A program made the position numbers and the translations under genes. From the NCBI RefSeq assembly GCF_001666755.1, contig NZ_LZJC01000150.1, positions 36,946 through 100,945 of the forward strand: 64,000 nt of DNA, written 5' to 3'. Source of the stretch: Mycobacterium sp. E1214 (lineage in GTDB: Bacteria > Actinomycetota > Actinomycetes > Mycobacteriales > Mycobacteriaceae). The notes below the pieces were generated by a model that saw only the letters and a list, made by a program, of their open reading frames with translations, was not told the DNA's origin and did not search any database. Below are positions 44,101-53,003 of this stretch, piece by piece (the stretch's first letter is position 1; the number at the start of each line of letters is the position of its first letter).

Positions 44101-46780
44101 GATCCTCGACGACAGCTGTGATCCGATCCTTCGGACCACCCTCAACGAAGACACCGGCGTACTCGAATTCGCGGCGTTCACAGCCACTGCGGGCGGGGAC
44201 CTCAAGTGGACGGTGACGGCGACCGCGGAACTCAACACGCTGCCCGCAGTGCCGGATCGCGGCGACGCCACGCCCGGGACCGGACCGGTCACCACCATCG
44301 ACGGAGCGCAGTTCTACGCCCGCACCCGCTCCGTGGGAATGGAATACGGCGAGGCGTTCCACACCGTCACCGAGGTGGCGGCCGGGGACGGCTGGGCCAC
44401 CGCCCGCCTCGCCGTGCCGGCCCGCCTCGGTGCTCAGGTCGGGCAATTCCGCTTTCACCCGGCCCTCATCGACGGGGCCTTCCAAACCCTGTTGGGAATC
44501 CCCCTTTTCGGTGATGATGCCGACGGCAGTGCCTACGTTCCCGTCCGGGTGCGGCGAAGCCGCATCTACTTCCCGCCCGAAGACCACATGACCGTGCAGG
44601 TGCGCATCGTGTCCGCCACCGACGACGAAATCGAGAGCGACATCGCGATCGTCGGCGCGCAGGGCCGGCCATTGGCCGTGTTCGACGGCTTCACCGTCTC
44701 GTCGCTCAGCGCGTCGTCGCGCGTGTCGCCCGAACGGGTGGACAAGGGGCTCTACGAGCTCGTGTGGACACCGACCAGCGTGAGTCAGGACGTCGGTCCC
44801 ACGAGTCCCGTTGCCTCCGAGGGGATGTCGTGGCTCGTATTCGCCGACGGCGGAGGGACGGGAGCCGCACTCGCGGAGCAGCTGCGGCAAGCCGGCCAGC
44901 GGGTCCGGACGGTCGAGCACCGGCCCGTCGACGCCCTCACCCGAACCGGCGACGGATACCTCGTCAATCCCGCGCGACCGCACCAATTCCAGGACCTGCT
45001 GCGCGCTCACCTCGACGACGAGGGCAACCTCGCCGGAATCGTCGACTGCTGGCCGCTGGACATCCGGCCCGTCCCCGACGGCGCTTCTCTCGACGCCGCC
45101 GAGCGGATCCCGACGCGAGCCGAAACGAACGACAGCATCGGTGTTTTCGCGGTACTGCACCTCGTCAAGGCGCTCGCCGCGCACGACTGCCCACTGCGCC
45201 TCTTCCTGGTCACCGCGAACGCGCAACCGGCCTTAGGATCCGAAACGCTCGCCGTCGACCAAGCGGTCATCTGGGGGCTCGGCCGCGTGGTGGGCCACCA
45301 GGAGTTCGTCAAACAGTGGGGCGGCCTCATCGACCTCGACCTGGCCCCCGACGCCGACGCCGACGCGCGCCACCACGCCGCCGCACGCCTGTGTGAGTAC
45401 GTCCTCGCCGAGGATGCCGAGGATCAGATCGCCCTGCGCGGCCGCTCGACGCTGGTCCCGAGGATGCGGTCGATCACCGGACTTACCAAGGCTTTCCCCA
45501 CCAAGCTCGCGCCCGACGCCACCTACGTGGTCACCGGGGGAGCGGGCGCCCTGGGCCGCACGGTGGCGACCTACCTCGCGCAGCAGGGGGCTCGGCACAT
45601 CGTCTTGCTGGGCCGCAGCGAACTTCCCCCCAGGAGTCGCTGGCCCATGTTGGGCCACGGCGACAGGCATCACGCCACTGTCAGCGCGATCCGGCAGATC
45701 GAAGGGCTCGGCGCCCGGGTCAGCACCGTGAGCGTCGATGTCACCGACGCCGGCCAGGTACAGGCATGGTTGCGGCGCCACGAGTCCGAGGGCGGCCGCC
45801 CGATCCGTGGCATCGTCCATGCGGCGGGCTCCGTGCACGACCAGCTGCTGGTCAACATGGCCGAGGCGGACTTCGCCACCGTCCTAGCGCCCAAGATCGT
45901 CGGAACCCGGGTGCTGCACGACGCCTTCAGAGACCACCGCCTGGATTTCTTCGTCATGTTCGGGTCCGCGGGATCGGTCATCGCCTCGCCCGGTCAGGGC
46001 AACTACGCCGCCGCGAACGCGTTCCTCGACGCCTTCGCCCACTACCGCAGGGCGGCGGGGCTGCCAGCCCTCACCATCGGGTGGGGTCCCTGGTCGGTCG
46101 GCATGGTCGAAGACCTCAAGCTCGAAAATGTCTACGCGCAGCGGGGAATCGAGCTGATCACGCCCGCCGAGGGCATCCGGGTCCTCGATCGGCTCATCAA
46201 CCAGAAGGCGCCGCACGTCGTCGCCATCACCGCCGATTGGGCGCGCGCCCGGCGGGTCGGCGTCGTCGGAGCGCTCCCCCCGATGTTCTGCGAACTGGGC
46301 ACGGAGCAGGCACCGACCGGTGAGACCGGTGACGGAGCGTCGGTGCTGGAGTCCCTTGCGGAATGCCCCCCAGCCGAGAGGCTCGACACGGTGGCGCGCC
46401 AGGTTCGCCACATCGCGTCGGCGGTCTTCGACTTGGCCGTCACCGAGATCGGGCCGGACGACGCCCTCGACGATCTCGGCCTGGACTCGATGATGGCGAT
46501 GGATTTCCGCGCCCGAATCGGTGCGGTGTTCGCGGTCGACCTGCCGGTGCTGGAACTGCTCAGAGGTGTCAGCGTGAACTCACTGGCGGTGCGGCTGCTC
46601 GGCGAACTCGGCTTGGACGGCACCGACACGGCCAGACTCGCCGAGCCGGCCGGTCATCCCGACCCTGGCGACGAGGTCGACCGCCTGATGGAGCAGGTTT
46701 CCGAAGCCGAGCTTGCGGAATTGCTCGCCGAACTGACGAGCGGGCCCCAGGACCACGACACGGACGAGGCGCAGTCGTGA
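41189..46780 (+). CDS. type I polyketide synthase, KS-AT-DH-KR-ACP
   Basis: An 1863-aa single-module synthase. The KS (residues about 10-435) has the active-site Cys in DTACSSS near 181 and histidines in EAHGTGT and KTNIGHLEAG. The AT (about 520-830) has GHSAGE near 624. The DH (about 885-1165) has the HxxxGxxxxP motif in DHRIQGSILLP. A structural region precedes the KR (TGGAGALG near 1449). The ACP has LGLDSMM, with the phosphopantetheine Ser near 1766. There is no ER or thioesterase. This order is shared with iterative aromatic PKSs of the 6-methylsalicylate type as well as with ordinary reducing modules. The ATG at 41189 has AAAGGA upstream. Release mechanism and product are unknown. Confidence 0.93.
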   Translation: MRVEHGAREPLAIVGIGCQFPGGADDPRSYWSLLCDETDATREVPETRWNAEKYHDPNPGKVGKMVTRRGGFLTDIDQFDPQFFGISPREAHLIDPQQRLMLRATWEALEDGGIPAESLAGTDVGVFVGGFTLDYQLLQNRGRASRYRFKTHSATGMMMTMLANRVSFAFDFRGPSMTIDTACSSSLVAVHLAAQSIWNGECALAVAGGVNIMIGPNTAIAESKSGFLSPDGRCKAFDESADGYARGEGGAVVVIKPLERARRDGDRIYAQILGTAVSQDGHTDGITVPSVTAQQAAITTALRRAGVQPADVGYVEAHGTGTPVGDPVEMRALANALAHDRPSDEPLLIGSVKTNIGHLEAGAGVAGLIKAALVLEHGYIPASLHANNPITVGDAPIEVARTSRPFPAVRRRIAGVNSFGFGGTNAHVVLAEPPAADDVAATDGTHQWPLAVLPISARSEDALLATANRLADHVSAHPEITAHQLGYTLSRRRSHLTHRRALVAGSIDDALDQLRALAAGGSGSAARTPGDAPKIAFVCTGMGPQWWRMCRGLLDVYPAFTESILRSDRELSRYTDWSLLDELRADEADSKMAETAVAQPANFAIQVALAEQLRQFGITPDAVVGHSAGEVAAHYLAGALTFEQAVRVIYHRSRLQQRTTGLGRLLAVGVGADALLQSIDSTTAGHLGRRVSIAAVNSPSAITLAGDGDLLQGIARQLDAQKIFNRFLDVKVPYHTHYMDMVKDELNTALAGLSSQSAVVPLYSTVTGERLDRYAAGDAYWWQNTRATVLFEPALSRMLEDGYNHFVELGPHPVLATSIVEIAAAHKADVAVLAAQRRNEDDGRALMSCLAALHCHGHRIDWSALYPQQRPVALPSYPWQAKRFWNETEEATEDLHYHPVHPLLGQPVSAVHPTWEVELSTATVPFLEDHRIQGSILLPGAVYVEMALAAGQAAYGSADHSVDNLKLRRALILDDSCDPILRTTLNEDTGVLEFAAFTATAGGDLKWTVTATAELNTLPAVPDRGDATPGTGPVTTIDGAQFYARTRSVGMEYGEAFHTVTEVAAGDGWATARLAVPARLGAQVGQFRFHPALIDGAFQTLLGIPLFGDDADGSAYVPVRVRRSRIYFPPEDHMTVQVRIVSATDDEIESDIAIVGAQGRPLAVFDGFTVSSLSASSRVSPERVDKGLYELVWTPTSVSQDVGPTSPVASEGMSWLVFADGGGTGAALAEQLRQAGQRVRTVEHRPVDALTRTGDGYLVNPARPHQFQDLLRAHLDDEGNLAGIVDCWPLDIRPVPDGASLDAAERIPTRAETNDSIGVFAVLHLVKALAAHDCPLRLFLVTANAQPALGSETLAVDQAVIWGLGRVVGHQEFVKQWGGLIDLDLAPDADADARHHAAARLCEYVLAEDAEDQIALRGRSTLVPRMRSITGLTKAFPTKLAPDATYVVTGGAGALGRTVATYLAQQGARHIVLLGRSELPPRSRWPMLGHGDRHHATVSAIRQIEGLGARVSTVSVDVTDAGQVQAWLRRHESEGGRPIRGIVHAAGSVHDQLLVNMAEADFATVLAPKIVGTRVLHDAFRDHRLDFFVMFGSAGSVIASPGQGNYAAANAFLDAFAHYRRAAGLPALTIGWGPWSVGMVEDLKLENVYAQRGIELITPAEGIRVLDRLINQKAPHVVAITADWARARRVGVVGALPPMFCELGTEQAPTGETGDGASVLESLAECPPAERLDTVARQVRHIASAVFDLAVTEIGPDDALDDLGLDSMMAMDFRARIGAVFAVDLPVLELLRGVSVNSLAVRLLGELGLDGTDTARLAEPAGHPDPGDEVDRLMEQVSEAELAELLAELTSGPQDHDTDEAQS

Positions 46781-46808
46781 CTGCTGCGGGCCGCGCCGAG
46801 TGGTGGCG

Positions 46809-47660
46809 ATGACGCGCCCGGACGGGTCGTCCGCCGTGCGCGTCCGCGGGTTGTCGAAGGCCTACGGGCAGCTATCCGCCGTTCAGGATCTCGATCTCGA
46901 CGTCCGCTACGGCGAGATCTTCGCCATCCTGGGTCCCAACGGGGCGGGGAAATCGACGACCATCGAAATCCTCGAGGGCCATCGACGACGCGACGCCGGC
47001 ATCGTGCGGGTTCTCGGCGACGACCCGGGGACGGCCGGGCGGGGGTGGCGGGCCAGGATCGGCATCGTGCTGCAAGAAGCCAGCGACGCCGGCATGCTGA
47101 CCGTGTCAGAGACAGTGGACATGTTCACGAAATGCTATGGCAAGGCCCGACTTCCCGAGGAGACGCTCGAACTCGTCGGGCTCACCGCGGTGTCTCAGGC
47201 GCGAGTGCGCAGCCTGTCCGGGGGTCAGCGGCGTCGGCTCGACGTGGCACTCGGCATCATCGGGATGCCCGAACTGCTCTTTCTCGACGAACCGACCACC
47301 GGGTTCGACCCCGACGCCAGGCGTCGCTTCTGGGACCTCATCAAACGTCTGGCAAGCGATGGCACGACCATCCTGTTGACCACCCATTACCTCGAGGAAG
47401 CCGCCGCCCTGGCCGACCGCGTCGCGGTTCTCGCGGGCGGCCGGGTGGTGGCGGTCGACTCGCCGTCGAGGTTGACCGCGTACGTGAAGTCGGCCGCGAC
47501 GGTCCGGTGGATGGAGGGAGACGAGATGCACGAGGAGGAGACGGACCGCCCGACCGAGTTCATCAGGCAGCGGTCACAACACGGCGCAGAACTGGACCAG
47601 CTCACGGTGTCTCGACCGACTTTGGAAGACGCATACCTGCGGCTCATCGGCGAGGCGTGA
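46809..47660 (+). CDS. ABC exporter ATP-binding protein (DrrA-like)
   Basis: A 283-aa ATPase. Walker A GPNGAGKST, ABC signature LSGGQRRRLDVALG, Walker B LLFLDEPTTGFD and H-loop THYLEE are all present. The C-terminal extension is typical of DrrA/CcmA drug- and lipid-exporter ATPases. GTG at 46800 is an alternative start. It begins 28 bp after the PKS and probably exports the polyketide with the next gene. Confidence 0.9.
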   Translation: MTRPDGSSAVRVRGLSKAYGQLSAVQDLDLDVRYGEIFAILGPNGAGKSTTIEILEGHRRRDAGIVRVLGDDPGTAGRGWRARIGIVLQEASDAGMLTVSETVDMFTKCYGKARLPEETLELVGLTAVSQARVRSLSGGQRRRLDVALGIIGMPELLFLDEPTTGFDPDARRRFWDLIKRLASDGTTILLTTHYLEEAAALADRVAVLAGGRVVAVDSPSRLTAYVKSAATVRWMEGDEMHEEETDRPTEFIRQRSQHGAELDQLTVSRPTLEDAYLRLIGEA

Positions 47661-48514
47661 TGAAGGTCGGTCATGTCAAAGCTGTTGCGGCGCAGCGCCG
47701 TTCGGGGGCGCCGGTGGTAGCGCTGCCGTCGGCGATGCGAATCGGCATGTCGCGGATAGTGCCGGAGCTCAAGATGTTCTACCGGCGGCCCGAGCAGGTG
47801 GTGCTGACCTTTTCGATGCCCGCCGTCATCGGCGTGCTCCTGGGGTCGATCTTCTCGACGAAGTTGCCGCACAGCAATACCAGCACCGGGGCGGTCATCG
47901 CCGCGAGCATCCTTGCCTACGGGATCCTGTCGACCTCCTTCATCAACCTCGGCATCAGCATCGCCGCCGATCGCGAAACCGGTGCCCTGCGGCGGTTACG
48001 GGGCACGCCGACCACCGCCTCGTCGTATTTCATCGGCAAGATCTGCCTGGTCGCCGTGGCCAGCCTCGCCGAGGCCGTCGTCCTGTTGACGGTGGGTGTG
48101 TTGGTGTTCAAGCTGGCGCTCCCCACCACGGTGTTCGGCTGGTTCACCCTGGCGTGGGTCTTCCTCTTGGGCATCGTCAGTTGCTCGCTGTTGGGCATCT
48201 TCGTCAGCAACTTCGCCAGCAGCGCGGTGTCGGCGGCGGTGATCACCAACGGCCCGGCCGTGGCTTTGCAATTCGTCTCGGGCACATATGTTCCGCTGAT
48301 GGCGTTGCCGGCCTGGATGCTCACCCTGGGCTCGGTGTTTCCCGTGAAGTGGATGGCCCAGGGATTTCGGTCGGTGCTGTTGCCGGCGGAGATGGCCGCC
48401 TTCGAACCGGCGGGCCGCTGGGAACATTGGCACATCTTCTTCGTGCTGACGGCCTGGACGATCGGTGGGCTGATCGCCTGCCTCGCCGTTTTCCGGTGGT
48501 CGGACAGGAGCTGA
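47660..48514 (+). CDS. ABC-2-type exporter permease (DrrB-like)
   Basis: A 284-aa membrane protein with about six helices of the ABC-2 type (VVLTFSMPAVIGVLLGSIF; YGILSTSFINLGISIAADRE; GALRRLRGTP). The motif ETGALRRLRGTP is characteristic of DrrB/NodJ-like permeases. ATG overlaps the ATPase stop by one base. Last gene of the halogenase-PKS-exporter run. Confidence 0.9.
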   Translation: MKVGHVKAVAAQRRSGAPVVALPSAMRIGMSRIVPELKMFYRRPEQVVLTFSMPAVIGVLLGSIFSTKLPHSNTSTGAVIAASILAYGILSTSFINLGISIAADRETGALRRLRGTPTTASSYFIGKICLVAVASLAEAVVLLTVGVLVFKLALPTTVFGWFTLAWVFLLGIVSCSLLGIFVSNFASSAVSAAVITNGPAVALQFVSGTYVPLMALPAWMLTLGSVFPVKWMAQGFRSVLLPAEMAAFEPAGRWEHWHIFFVLTAWTIGGLIACLAVFRWSDRS

Positions 48515-48559
48515 CCCGCCACGGTGGAACCCTGGCCATCCATCGCTTCCGCTTTGTAT

Positions 48560-48572
48560 GGTGCTAGGCACC
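48560..48572. promoter_or_regulatory. small inverted repeat upstream of fabG3
   Basis: GGTGCTAGGCACC is a perfect 5-bp inverted repeat with a TAG centre, 20 bp before the fabG3 GTG and next to a TATGGT-like -10. It could be an operator or a chance hairpin in high-GC DNA. Confidence 0.3.
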
Positions 48573-48592
48573 TACACGACGGGAGCGATGCG

Positions 48593-49375
48593 GTGGCACA
48601 ACGGTTGGCGGGCAAGGTGGCCCTGGTCAGTGGCGGTGCGCGCGGCATGGGGGCGTCGCACGTGCGCGCGCTGGCCGAGCAGGGCGCCAAGGTGGTGTTC
48701 GGCGACATCCTCGACGACGAAGGCAAGGCAGTCGCCGCCGAGGTCGGTGACGCGGCCCGCTACCTGCACCTCGACGTCACCAAGCCCGAGGAGTGGGACG
48801 CGGCGGTGACCCTGGCGGTCACCGAGTTCGGTGGGGTGGACGTGCTGGTCAACAACGCCGGCATCATCAACATCGGCACCCTGGAGGACTACGCGCTCTC
48901 CGAGTGGCAGCGCATCCTCGACATCAATCTGACCGGGGTGTTCCTCGGCATCCGGTCGGTGGTCAAGCCTATGAAGGAAGCCGGCCGGGGCTCGATCATC
49001 AACATCTCTTCGATCGAGGGGATGGCCGGCACCATCGCGTGCCACGGCTACACGGCCACCAAGTTCGCCGTTCGGGGGTTGACCAAATCGGCGGCGCTGG
49101 AGCTGGGGCCCAGCGGTATTCGCGTCAACTCGATTCACCCCGGCCTGATCAAGACGCCGATGACCGAATGGGTGCCCGACGACATCTTCCAGACCGCCCT
49201 GGGCCGCGCCGCCGACCCGCGGGAGGTCTCGCACCTGGTGGTGTACCTCGCCAGCGACGAGTCCAGCTATTCGACCGGCTCCGAATTCGTCGTGGACGGC
49301 GGCGTCACCGCCGGCCTTGGGCACAAGGACTTCTCGGCGGTCGACGTCGCCGCGCAACCCGACTGGGTCACGTAG
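48593..49375 (+). CDS. fabG3: FabG3-like 20-beta-hydroxysteroid dehydrogenase (Rv2002-type SDR)
   Basis: A 260-aa SDR that matches M. tuberculosis Rv2002 (FabG3, 260 aa) closely in recalled sequence: SGGARGMGASHVRAL, VNNAGIINIGTLEDYAL, INISSIEGMAG, YTATK and HPGLIKTPMTEWVP. FabG3 reduces 20-keto steroids with NADH. The GTG start at 48593 has GGGAG 7 bases upstream. It is convergent with mmpL, the two ends overlapping by 8 bases. Its link to the PKS locus on the left is probably incidental. Confidence 0.88.
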   Translation: MAQRLAGKVALVSGGARGMGASHVRALAEQGAKVVFGDILDDEGKAVAAEVGDAARYLHLDVTKPEEWDAAVTLAVTEFGGVDVLVNNAGIINIGTLEDYALSEWQRILDINLTGVFLGIRSVVKPMKEAGRGSIINISSIEGMAGTIACHGYTATKFAVRGLTKSAALELGPSGIRVNSIHPGLIKTPMTEWVPDDIFQTALGRAADPREVSHLVVYLASDESSYSTGSEFVVDGGVTAGLGHKDFSAVDVAAQPDWVT

Positions 49376-52277
49376 CGCTGATCACCGGCGCGTCGCTCTC
49401 GGTTCGTTCGCCGGGCTTGGGCCAGGGCGACGGCAGCGGGCGCTGCCGCACCCGTTGTGGCCACCAGAACCATTTGCCCAGCAGCGCGGCGATCGCCGGC
49501 GTCATCAGCGACCGGACGATCAACGTGTCGAACAACAGCCCGAGGCCGATGGTCGTACCCACCTGACCGATGACCGTCAACTCGCTGACCGCCATCGTCA
49601 TCATGGTGAACGCGAACACCAGGCCCGCCGACGTCACCACCGAGCCGGTGCCGCCCATGGATCGGATGATGCCGGTGTTCAAGCCGGCGTGAATCTCCTC
49701 TTTGAACCGCGCCACCAACAGCAGGTTGTAGTCGGCGCCCACGGCCAACAGGATGATGACCGACATGGCCAGCACCATCCAGTGCAGCTCGATGCCGATG
49801 AGGTGCTGCCAGATCAACACCGAGAGCCCGAACGACGCGCCCAGCGACAGCAGCACCGTGCCCACGATGACCGCCGAGGCGACCACACCCCTGGTGATGA
49901 GCAGCATGATGATGAAAATCAAGCACAGCGAGGAGATCCCGGCAATCAACAGGTCGTAGGCGTTGCCGTCGCTGAGGTCTTTGTAGATCGACGCGGTGCC
50001 CGCGAGATAGATCTTCGAGCCCTCCAGCGGCGTCCCCTTGAGCGCTTCGTAGGCGGCCTTGCGGATCAGGTTGATGTGCGAGATGCCTTCCTGGGACATC
50101 GGATCGCCGTCATGGCTGATGATGAAGCGCACCGCGTGGCCGTCGGGCGAGATGAAGTTCTTCATGCCCTTCTTGAACTCGGCGTTGTTGAAGGTCTCCG
50201 GCGGCAGGTAGAAAGAGTCGTCGTTCTTCGACTCGTCGAACGCCTTGCCCATGGCGTTGGAGTTCTTCTGCGCCTCGTTCTGCTGGTCTTGCAGGCCCTT
50301 CTGCGTCGAATACATGGTCAGCATGGTCGTTTTCATCGCCCGCATGTTGGCGAGCATCGGTGGCATCAACGCCGTCAGCTGGGGCATCAACGTGTCCAGG
50401 TGCTCCAACAGCGGCACCAGCTCGCCGACGTCGTCGGCCGTCGTGTCGATGCCGTCGAGGGTGTCGAACACCGAGCGCAGCGAGAAGCACACCGGGATGT
50501 CGTAGCAGTGCTTCTCCCAGTAGAAGTAGCTGCGGACCGGGCGGAAGAAGTCCTCGAAGTTGGAGATCTTGTCCCGGATCTCGTCGATGTCGACCTTCAT
50601 CTGCTTGGTCTTGGCGACCATCTGGTGGGTGACATCGGCCATCTGCTGGGTCAGACTCTGCATCTTCTCCATGCTGTCGATGGTCGACTGCATCATGTCG
50701 GCCTGTTTGAGCATGTCGGCCATCTGGTCTTCTTGGTACTTCTGGTTCATCTGCTGGCTGACGCCCTGCATGCTGATCTGGAAGGGGATCGAGGTGTGCT
50801 CGATCGGCGTGCCCTGGGGACGCGTGATCGCCTGCACCCGAGCGATTCCCGGCACCCGGAAAACCGCCTTGGCGATCTTGTCGATGACCAGGAAGTCCGC
50901 GGAATTACGCAGGTCGTGGTCGCTTTCGATCATCAGCACTTCAGGGTTCATCCGCGCCTGCGAGAAGTGCCGATCCGCGGCCGCGTAACCCTCGTTCGCG
51001 GGCAGGTCGGCGGGCAGGTAGTTGCGGTCGTTGTAGTTGGTGCGGTAGCCGGGCAACGTGAGCAGCCCGACGAGCGCGACCCCGACGGTCAGGACCAGGA
51101 TGGGCGCCGGCCACCGCACCACCAGGGCGCCGATCTTGCGCCACCCGCGAATACGTTGTGTGCGTTTGGGTTCCAGCGTTTTGCGGAATCGCGTCGCCAC
51201 CGAGATCACCGCGGGTCCGAGCGTCAACGCCGCGCCCACGACGACCATCATGCCGATGGCCAAGGGGATGCCGAGGGTTTGGAAGTAGGGCAGGTTGGTG
51301 AAGTGTAGGCAGAAGGTGGCGCCGGCGATCGTCATGCCCGAGCCGAGCACGACGTGCGCCGTGCCCTTGTACATCGTGTAGTAGGCCTCTTCCCGGGATT
51401 CGCCGATAGCGCGGGCTTCCTGATATCGGCCGATCAAGAAGATCGCGTAGTCGGTGGCGGCCGCGATGGCCAAGGTGACCAACAGGTTGGTCGCGAATGT
51501 CGAAAGTCCGATGATCTTGTAGTAGCCGAGGAACGCCACCATTCCCCGCGCTGCCGAGAGCTCGAGCACCACCATCACCAGCGTCAGCAGCACGGTGACG
51601 ATCGACCGATACACCAGCAGCAGCATGGCGATGATGACGGTGAACGTGGCCGCCGTGATCAACTGCAGGCTGCGGTCGCCGGCCACGTTTTGATCCGCCG
51701 ACAACGCGGCGGGCCCGGTGACGTAGGTCTTCACCCCCTTGGGTGGGGTCAGGCCCGAGACAATCTTCTGTACCGACTCGACCGACTCGTTGGCCAGCGC
51801 CTCACCCTGGTTGCCGGCCAGGTACACCTGCACGTAGGCGGCCTTGCCGTCGTTGCTTTGCGCGCCCGCCCCGGTGAGCGGGTCGCTCCACATGTCCTGG
51901 ACGTGCTCGACGTGTTTGGTGTCGGCGTCGAGCTTCTGGACCATCTTGTCGTAGTAGGCGTGGGCGTCGGCGCCGAGCGGGCTCTGGCCCTCCAACACGA
52001 TCATCACCGAGCTGTTGGACTTGTACTCGTTGAAGATGGCGCCCATGCGCTTGGTCGCAACCACGGACTGCGCGTCGTCGGGCGTCATCGACACCGATCG
52101 CATCTTCCCGACCTCGTCCAGGTCGGGAACGATGACGCTGAGCACGGCGATGATCGCGATCCAGCCGAGGATGATGGGGACGGCGAATTTGCGGATCAAC
52201 CGCGGAATTCGCTCCCGTACCGGCGCCTGGCTGATCGGGATGGTGTCGGTCCGCGTGTCGTCGGAGACGGTGCTCAT
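49368..52277 (-). CDS. MmpL-family RND transporter (MmpL4/5-like)
   Basis: A 969-aa membrane exporter with the MmpL layout: one N-terminal helix, a large periplasmic loop, a helix cluster (YRSIVTVLLTLVMVVLEL ... TDYAIFLIGRYQEARA), a second periplasmic domain with a long coiled-coil-like Met/Gln-rich stretch (MADMLKQADMMQSTIDSMEK, residues about 500-600), and a second helix cluster (VGADYNLLLVARFKEE). The intracellular Asp-Tyr proton-relay pairs (TDYA, ADYN) are present. Length and sequence are closest to MmpL4/5, which export siderophores or lipids. It is translationally coupled to mmpS. Confidence 0.93.
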   Translation of the reverse strand: MSTVSDDTRTDTIPISQAPVRERIPRLIRKFAVPIILGWIAIIAVLSVIVPDLDEVGKMRSVSMTPDDAQSVVATKRMGAIFNEYKSNSSVMIVLEGQSPLGADAHAYYDKMVQKLDADTKHVEHVQDMWSDPLTGAGAQSNDGKAAYVQVYLAGNQGEALANESVESVQKIVSGLTPPKGVKTYVTGPAALSADQNVAGDRSLQLITAATFTVIIAMLLLVYRSIVTVLLTLVMVVLELSAARGMVAFLGYYKIIGLSTFATNLLVTLAIAAATDYAIFLIGRYQEARAIGESREEAYYTMYKGTAHVVLGSGMTIAGATFCLHFTNLPYFQTLGIPLAIGMMVVVGAALTLGPAVISVATRFRKTLEPKRTQRIRGWRKIGALVVRWPAPILVLTVGVALVGLLTLPGYRTNYNDRNYLPADLPANEGYAAADRHFSQARMNPEVLMIESDHDLRNSADFLVIDKIAKAVFRVPGIARVQAITRPQGTPIEHTSIPFQISMQGVSQQMNQKYQEDQMADMLKQADMMQSTIDSMEKMQSLTQQMADVTHQMVAKTKQMKVDIDEIRDKISNFEDFFRPVRSYFYWEKHCYDIPVCFSLRSVFDTLDGIDTTADDVGELVPLLEHLDTLMPQLTALMPPMLANMRAMKTTMLTMYSTQKGLQDQQNEAQKNSNAMGKAFDESKNDDSFYLPPETFNNAEFKKGMKNFISPDGHAVRFIISHDGDPMSQEGISHINLIRKAAYEALKGTPLEGSKIYLAGTASIYKDLSDGNAYDLLIAGISSLCLIFIIMLLITRGVVASAVIVGTVLLSLGASFGLSVLIWQHLIGIELHWMVLAMSVIILLAVGADYNLLLVARFKEEIHAGLNTGIIRSMGGTGSVVTSAGLVFAFTMMTMAVSELTVIGQVGTTIGLGLLFDTLIVRSLMTPAIAALLGKWFWWPQRVRQRPLPSPWPKPGERTESDAPVISAT

Positions 52278-52729
52278 GCTGATTTCACCAAGCAGAAGGT
52301 CAGGGCGTGTACGCCGGTGGTCGTTTTCTCGGCCTTCACCTCGTCGTCGATGGTGATGCGGCACCCCAGGAAGTCACCGTCGCTTTGCGCGGAAAGGTTC
52401 GGGAAGACCGACGGGGCGGTGGTGCTCAAGACCAGCGTCCACGGCAGCGGCGCGCCGTCGACCCGCTTCGGGTCGGCGCTCAGATCCAGGTAGTTGACGT
52501 TGGCCTCCGGCGCCGAGCCGAAGACCTCGTACTTGACCACCTTTGGCTTGAAGGGCTTGGAGTCGTCAAGCCGCGGGCTGGTCAGGATTTTGGTGTCCTG
52601 GGCACCGAAGAACGACTTGACCCGCACGACGGCGAAGCCGCCGACCACGACGACCGCCACGATCAGCAGCGGCAACCACGCGGTACGCACCAACTTGGAT
52701 ATCTGCACCGAGGTGATTCCCTTTCTCAT
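52274..52729 (-). CDS. MmpS-family accessory protein
   Basis: A 151-aa membrane-anchored periplasmic protein of the MmpS4/5 type. It has one N-terminal helix (LPLLIVAVVVVGGFAVV) and a beta-rich domain (VVKYEVFGSAPEANVNYLDL ... GDFLGCRITIDDEVKAEKTT ... CLVKSA) with two conserved cysteines. It partners MmpL in export. The stop overlaps the mmpL ATG (ATGA). A GTG one codon upstream (52732) is an alternative start. Confidence 0.92.
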   Translation of the reverse strand: MRKGITSVQISKLVRTAWLPLLIVAVVVVGGFAVVRVKSFFGAQDTKILTSPRLDDSKPFKPKVVKYEVFGSAPEANVNYLDLSADPKRVDGAPLPWTLVLSTTAPSVFPNLSAQSDGDFLGCRITIDDEVKAEKTTTGVHALTFCLVKSA

Positions 52730-52958
52730 CACCCACTCGTGATGCGGTCAGCGTGAGCGCCGCCCGCACACGAGGCCATGGCCACACGAGCTCCACGACT
52801 TACGTTGCACCGCAGTGTTTCTCGACGGTGACAATGATCAACGGTCGTTCGATTGCCGGCGGCGCGGGCCGCCAAGCGCACCGACGCTCACCCCCGGTGC
52901 TCTTGCCTGTTACTGCGAAACTTAGCTGAGAACCGCGAGTCGAGCATAGTACATATTC

Positions 52959-52980
52959 TGCATATGTTGCACACCATGCA
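52959..52980. promoter_or_regulatory. TGCA-triplet site upstream of mmpS
   Basis: Three TGCA tetramers start at 52959, 52968 and 52977, exactly 9 bases apart (TGCA-N5-TGCA-N5-TGCA), in AT-rich DNA about 230 bp upstream of mmpS. The same spacing and flanks (CTGCA ... TGCAACTAT) occur reversed at 53628-53649 before the TetR gene. Probably a binding site for that TetR protein. Confidence 0.6.
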
Positions 52981-53003
52981 ACTATTGCTGACGGTGTTTC
53001 AAA

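Noticed and set aside
49317..51308. A 663-codon open frame on the plus strand
   Set aside because: It is antisense to mmpL, has no recognisable domain, and reflects high-GC codon bias.
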